From contig NC_003070.9 in the NCBI RefSeq assembly GCF_000001735.4, positions 9,176,001 through 9,240,000 on the forward strand: a DNA stretch of 64,000 bases, read 5' to 3'. Shown here piece by piece: positions 61,092 to 64,000 of this stretch. How positions within the stretch are numbered: position 1 is the first letter of the stretch; every line of letters begins with the position of its first letter. Below the pieces are notes generated by a model. It made no database searches, had not been told where the DNA came from, and was given only the letters and a program-made list of their open reading frames with translations. Position numbers and translations under genes: made by a program. The stretch is from Arabidopsis thaliana. Taxonomy: Eukaryota > Streptophyta > Magnoliopsida > Brassicales > Brassicaceae.

Positions 61092-64000
61092 CTCAGCAAT
61101 TATCCTGAGTATTAGTCAGAAGATATTCTTATTCCAATTTTTTTTTGACATAGTATGAAAATAATAAGAATAACCAGATTATAACATTCTTTTTTTCTGT
61201 TAACAAAACAGTTTTGGGTCTAGATGCATAATTTCATTAAATGGAGATCATAATTTAGTCACTCTCCGTCGTTTAAATTTAAAGTGCTAACATCGTCTCT
61301 TATATGTTTAGATATATCTACTTTTAAATTCATTTTAAAACGTATAAACATTTTTTTTAAACGTATAAACATGCAGGCATGCATGCAGCCAAAAAAACGC
61401 AAATACATACAGATCACCATCTTCTTTTGTCATCAACATGAGGCAAATTTAGTTATAAACGCAATATATCACTTACCAATTAAAACAATCTACAACTTTT
61501 TTAACTATGTACCGTAACTAGCGTAAAAGATGCATGCTTACAAATTAAGAAGCTTCGGTTTGTCAAGCAATATCGGAAAAAAAATTGACGCGTACGTGGA
61601 GAAGTCAGCCACCTTGCTACGCAAACCCATCAATCAAAAAAAAAAAAAATGGAGAGTCAAAGATTAAGATCAACAAATATCGTAGTCTCAGATGCCGTTC
61701 TCTAGCTGTAAGTAATTTAGATGTATATATACATCTTTGGATTATTCAAAGGGAATTCAAATCAGTTAATTCTTTTAGCCAAATCTTCGAACTTTCCGCT
61801 TTCAACGACAATTATGGAATCTCTCATAGCTTAGGAAGACCTACTGAAATAACCTTTTTAACAATACTTTCTAAAAATGAATAAAACTATTGGATTTGTA
61901 TTTTCAAGATTTTTAGTAATAATTTAGATAGTGGTGTTGCAACAAACTCCAATTAATACCAATTTATAAACATAACCTAACTAGTGTGGCGAATAAAATC
62001 AGGTTGCTATCAAATACAGTGGGAGCCGACATCTCAACTCCGTTTCAAGTGATGGATTAAAAATGTTTTAAGAAAAAGAAACATATAATTAAAATTAATT
62101 AGTAAAATGGTACTATAACAATTATAAACAGGTAATGCTAAACTAAATTTGTATTGTATTTTAAAGTGAACTTATTTACTTGTTTGAATCCAATAAAAAC
62201 TATAAACTAAATAGTGTTTTCTTCTCCAGCCAAATTATTATTATTGGTAGTAATTATTTTTTAGTTGGTCGTATACTCGTATGCTATGAAAAAGTTGTAG
62301 CGAATCGACCAGACAAACATAATAAATGTTATTAGTACAAAGTAATAAGCGATGCATAACAAATTGAACAAAAATTGAATGGTGACTATAATAAGTATAT
62401 GATGCAGATTTAATAAGCACATGCTGAATACATCAAATATTGTTGTGTATTTTGGTCCCGATGTCATTGCTCAATGCTCACGACACTAGCTACCAGAATT
62501 TACTCGTTAACATGAAAATCTTTAGTTATTACATGTTTTTTCACTTTCGTCTAACTTTTTTTATTACGAAATTTCTCATAAAGCGTTTCAAAAGCTGAAC
62601 TGATTGAAAATCTTCGGATACTAAGCCGACAATATCCCGAAAAAAGAGAAGCAAACAAAAATACAATTACAACTCAGTACTAAAACCCAAAACTGAGATA
62701 GAAGAAAACATTAGCTTAAGTACGAATCTAACGAGCATATACTGCAACTACAAGAATTTCTTAGCTCATGAAGATCCTAAGACAATAACTTAATTACCAA
62801 AGTGACCAAGTAAAGCCCATGGAAACCTCCTATAACGAATAAGAACTACCTTACATCATACTCCATCCGTTTCAATTTAGTTGTCGTTCTAGGACTTAAA
62901 TTCTGTTTTATATTAATAGTTTCTTTAAATTTTCAATGTAGATGTTAGGTAAAAGTTTCGGTTACTATTTACTGTTTTCGGCCAATGAACTTTTTATAAA
63001 ATATATTAATGAAAGATAAGACAAAGTTTTTAATAATTTTCTTAATTTGTGTGAGAAAACCAAAAACTATATGTAATTTGAAATATTAAGAATTTGGCTA
63101 TAAGTTGCTATTTTAGTAAAGAAAACAAAAATTGAATTGAATTGAAAATCAAAATTTAAACCGGAAAAAAACATGGCTAGTGAAAAGTGTGAGTGAAAGC
63201 TATATAATTAGTTGCTTTTTTGACGAATTGTTTTCAGAATGAAAATTAGGAAACTGTGTGTCTAAAGTACATGTATGCTCTTAAAATTTTATCTGGTATG
63301 ATACATTGATACTCAAATAATATGCACTGTTGGTCAAAAAGAAAAAGGATAAAGTGGGTTAATGAAACGCGTCCTAATTTCACCCTTTATCACTTTCCAC
63401 GTTTTTTTTGTTAGAATTTAACTAATTCAATAATTAATAGAATATGATTATGATGACTTTAATCACTTATCTTTTTGAATAAATAAGAACATCTTTATAT
63501 GATGCATGCCTTTACCAAATATAAAATATCGAAATAAATAGAGTAGCTAGTTACCAAATTCATTTAAACTAAATGTTGATATTGACATATTGATTAATTT
63601 CTTCAGAGGATACACTTCTACATTGTATAACTTTTTACCTAAAGAATAAAATTAATCCATGCATATTAAGCTGATATAAACTTCGTTATGTGATACGATA
63701 AACATATGAACTGGACGGGAAGAAAAAATGAGAAAGAAAAAACATAAGAAGTTAAGAACTGTCGCTAGTCTTATTAAAACTTTATCAAAGAAAAAAGAAA
63801 ACTGTAGCTAGTCTTAAAGTTGTTAGATCCAAATATATATCAACACCGACACATCATGTACCTGGACTCTTTTTCTTTTCTAGCGTTTGGATTTCACATT
63901 GAGTCAAATAGAGTATGTTTGCTGATCTTAAGATCCTACAATTAAAGTTATTGTATAACAAATAATTAAAAAAGACTCTATATGAGTTTTTTCTTTTTTT
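61092..64000. other. Gene-poor right end of the window
   Basis: No reading frame with protein features; the frame at 61585-61884 is rejected. A 24-base word CTCTCCGTCGTTTAAATTTAAA shared with 57560 occurs at 61262. A MITE-like element lies at 62859. The sequence is AT-rich throughout. Confidence 0.5.
62859..63090. mobile_element. Degenerate MITE-like element (TACTCCATCCGTTTCAA end)
   Basis: The left end TACTCCATCCGTTTCAATTT resembles the TACTCCCTCCGTTTCA ends of a common plant MITE group. The right end (ACCAAAAACTATATGTAATTTGAAAT, near 63060-63087) is a weak inverted match. The inner CTTAATTTGTGTGAGAAAACC is also typical of this group. The right terminus has lost its GGAGGGAGTA-like end. Confidence 0.4.

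Noticed and set aside
61585..61884. 99-codon frame at the right end
   Set aside because: Low-complexity Lys run, no conserved features, no promoter or splice context.

Overview
The window looks like a nuclear chromosome segment of Arabidopsis thaliana. Genes are split by many short AT-rich introns with GT/AG borders, gaps are AT-rich, and the gene order matches what I recall of chromosome 1 around At1g26560 to At1g26720. That placement is from memory and was not checked by a search. The coding models were built by hand by joining exons at splice signals; several give exactly the protein length I remember for the family member (BGLU40 510, UGD1 481, eIF5A-2 159, IPK 332, VTI12 222, MLO14 554 residues).

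Layout: 0-2.3 kb has no convincing protein gene, possibly a spliced non-coding transcript, plus a palindromic repeat. 2.5-5.7 kb is a secreted family-1 beta-glucosidase (BGLU40), 6.2-8.3 kb UDP-glucose dehydrogenase (UGD1), and 9.6-11.2 kb an ELM2/SANT-like nuclear protein. 11.6-12.6 kb is a large fold-back element. 13.6-19.1 kb holds two paralogous three-finger C2H2/EAR repressor-type genes with the peptide hormone gene CLE9 between them. 19.8-22.7 kb (minus) is a DUF863 protein. 23.6-29.7 kb is a gene-poor, repeat-rich gap. Next come eIF5A-2, isopentenyl phosphate kinase (minus) head-to-head with a membrane protein, a UXT-like prefoldin, MED10b, and the SNARE VTI12 (30-41.8 kb). 43.5-47.5 kb is a REM gene with seven B3 domains, 48.3-49.7 kb (minus) a p24 cargo receptor, and 51.5-56.2 kb MLO14. 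56.6-59.5 kb is a tandemly duplicated segment carrying two small secreted proteins of unknown function and a broken copy of the MLO14 3' exon. 59.9-61.1 kb is a striking transposon-like fold-back built of short repeated units. The last 3 kb has no gene that I can support.

The genes are mostly independent housekeeping, trafficking and signalling loci, not a pathway cluster. UGD1 (UDP-glucuronate for wall polysaccharides) and BGLU40 (apoplastic glycosidase) both touch wall or glycoside metabolism; VTI12 and p24 are both in the secretory pathway; MED10b, the REM gene, the C2H2 pair and the ELM2 protein are transcriptional. I found no convincing new multi-gene system. The least explained parts are the MLO14-linked duplication with its unknown secreted pair, the two fold-backs, the modular REM gene, and a spliced upstream ORF in the MLO14 leader.
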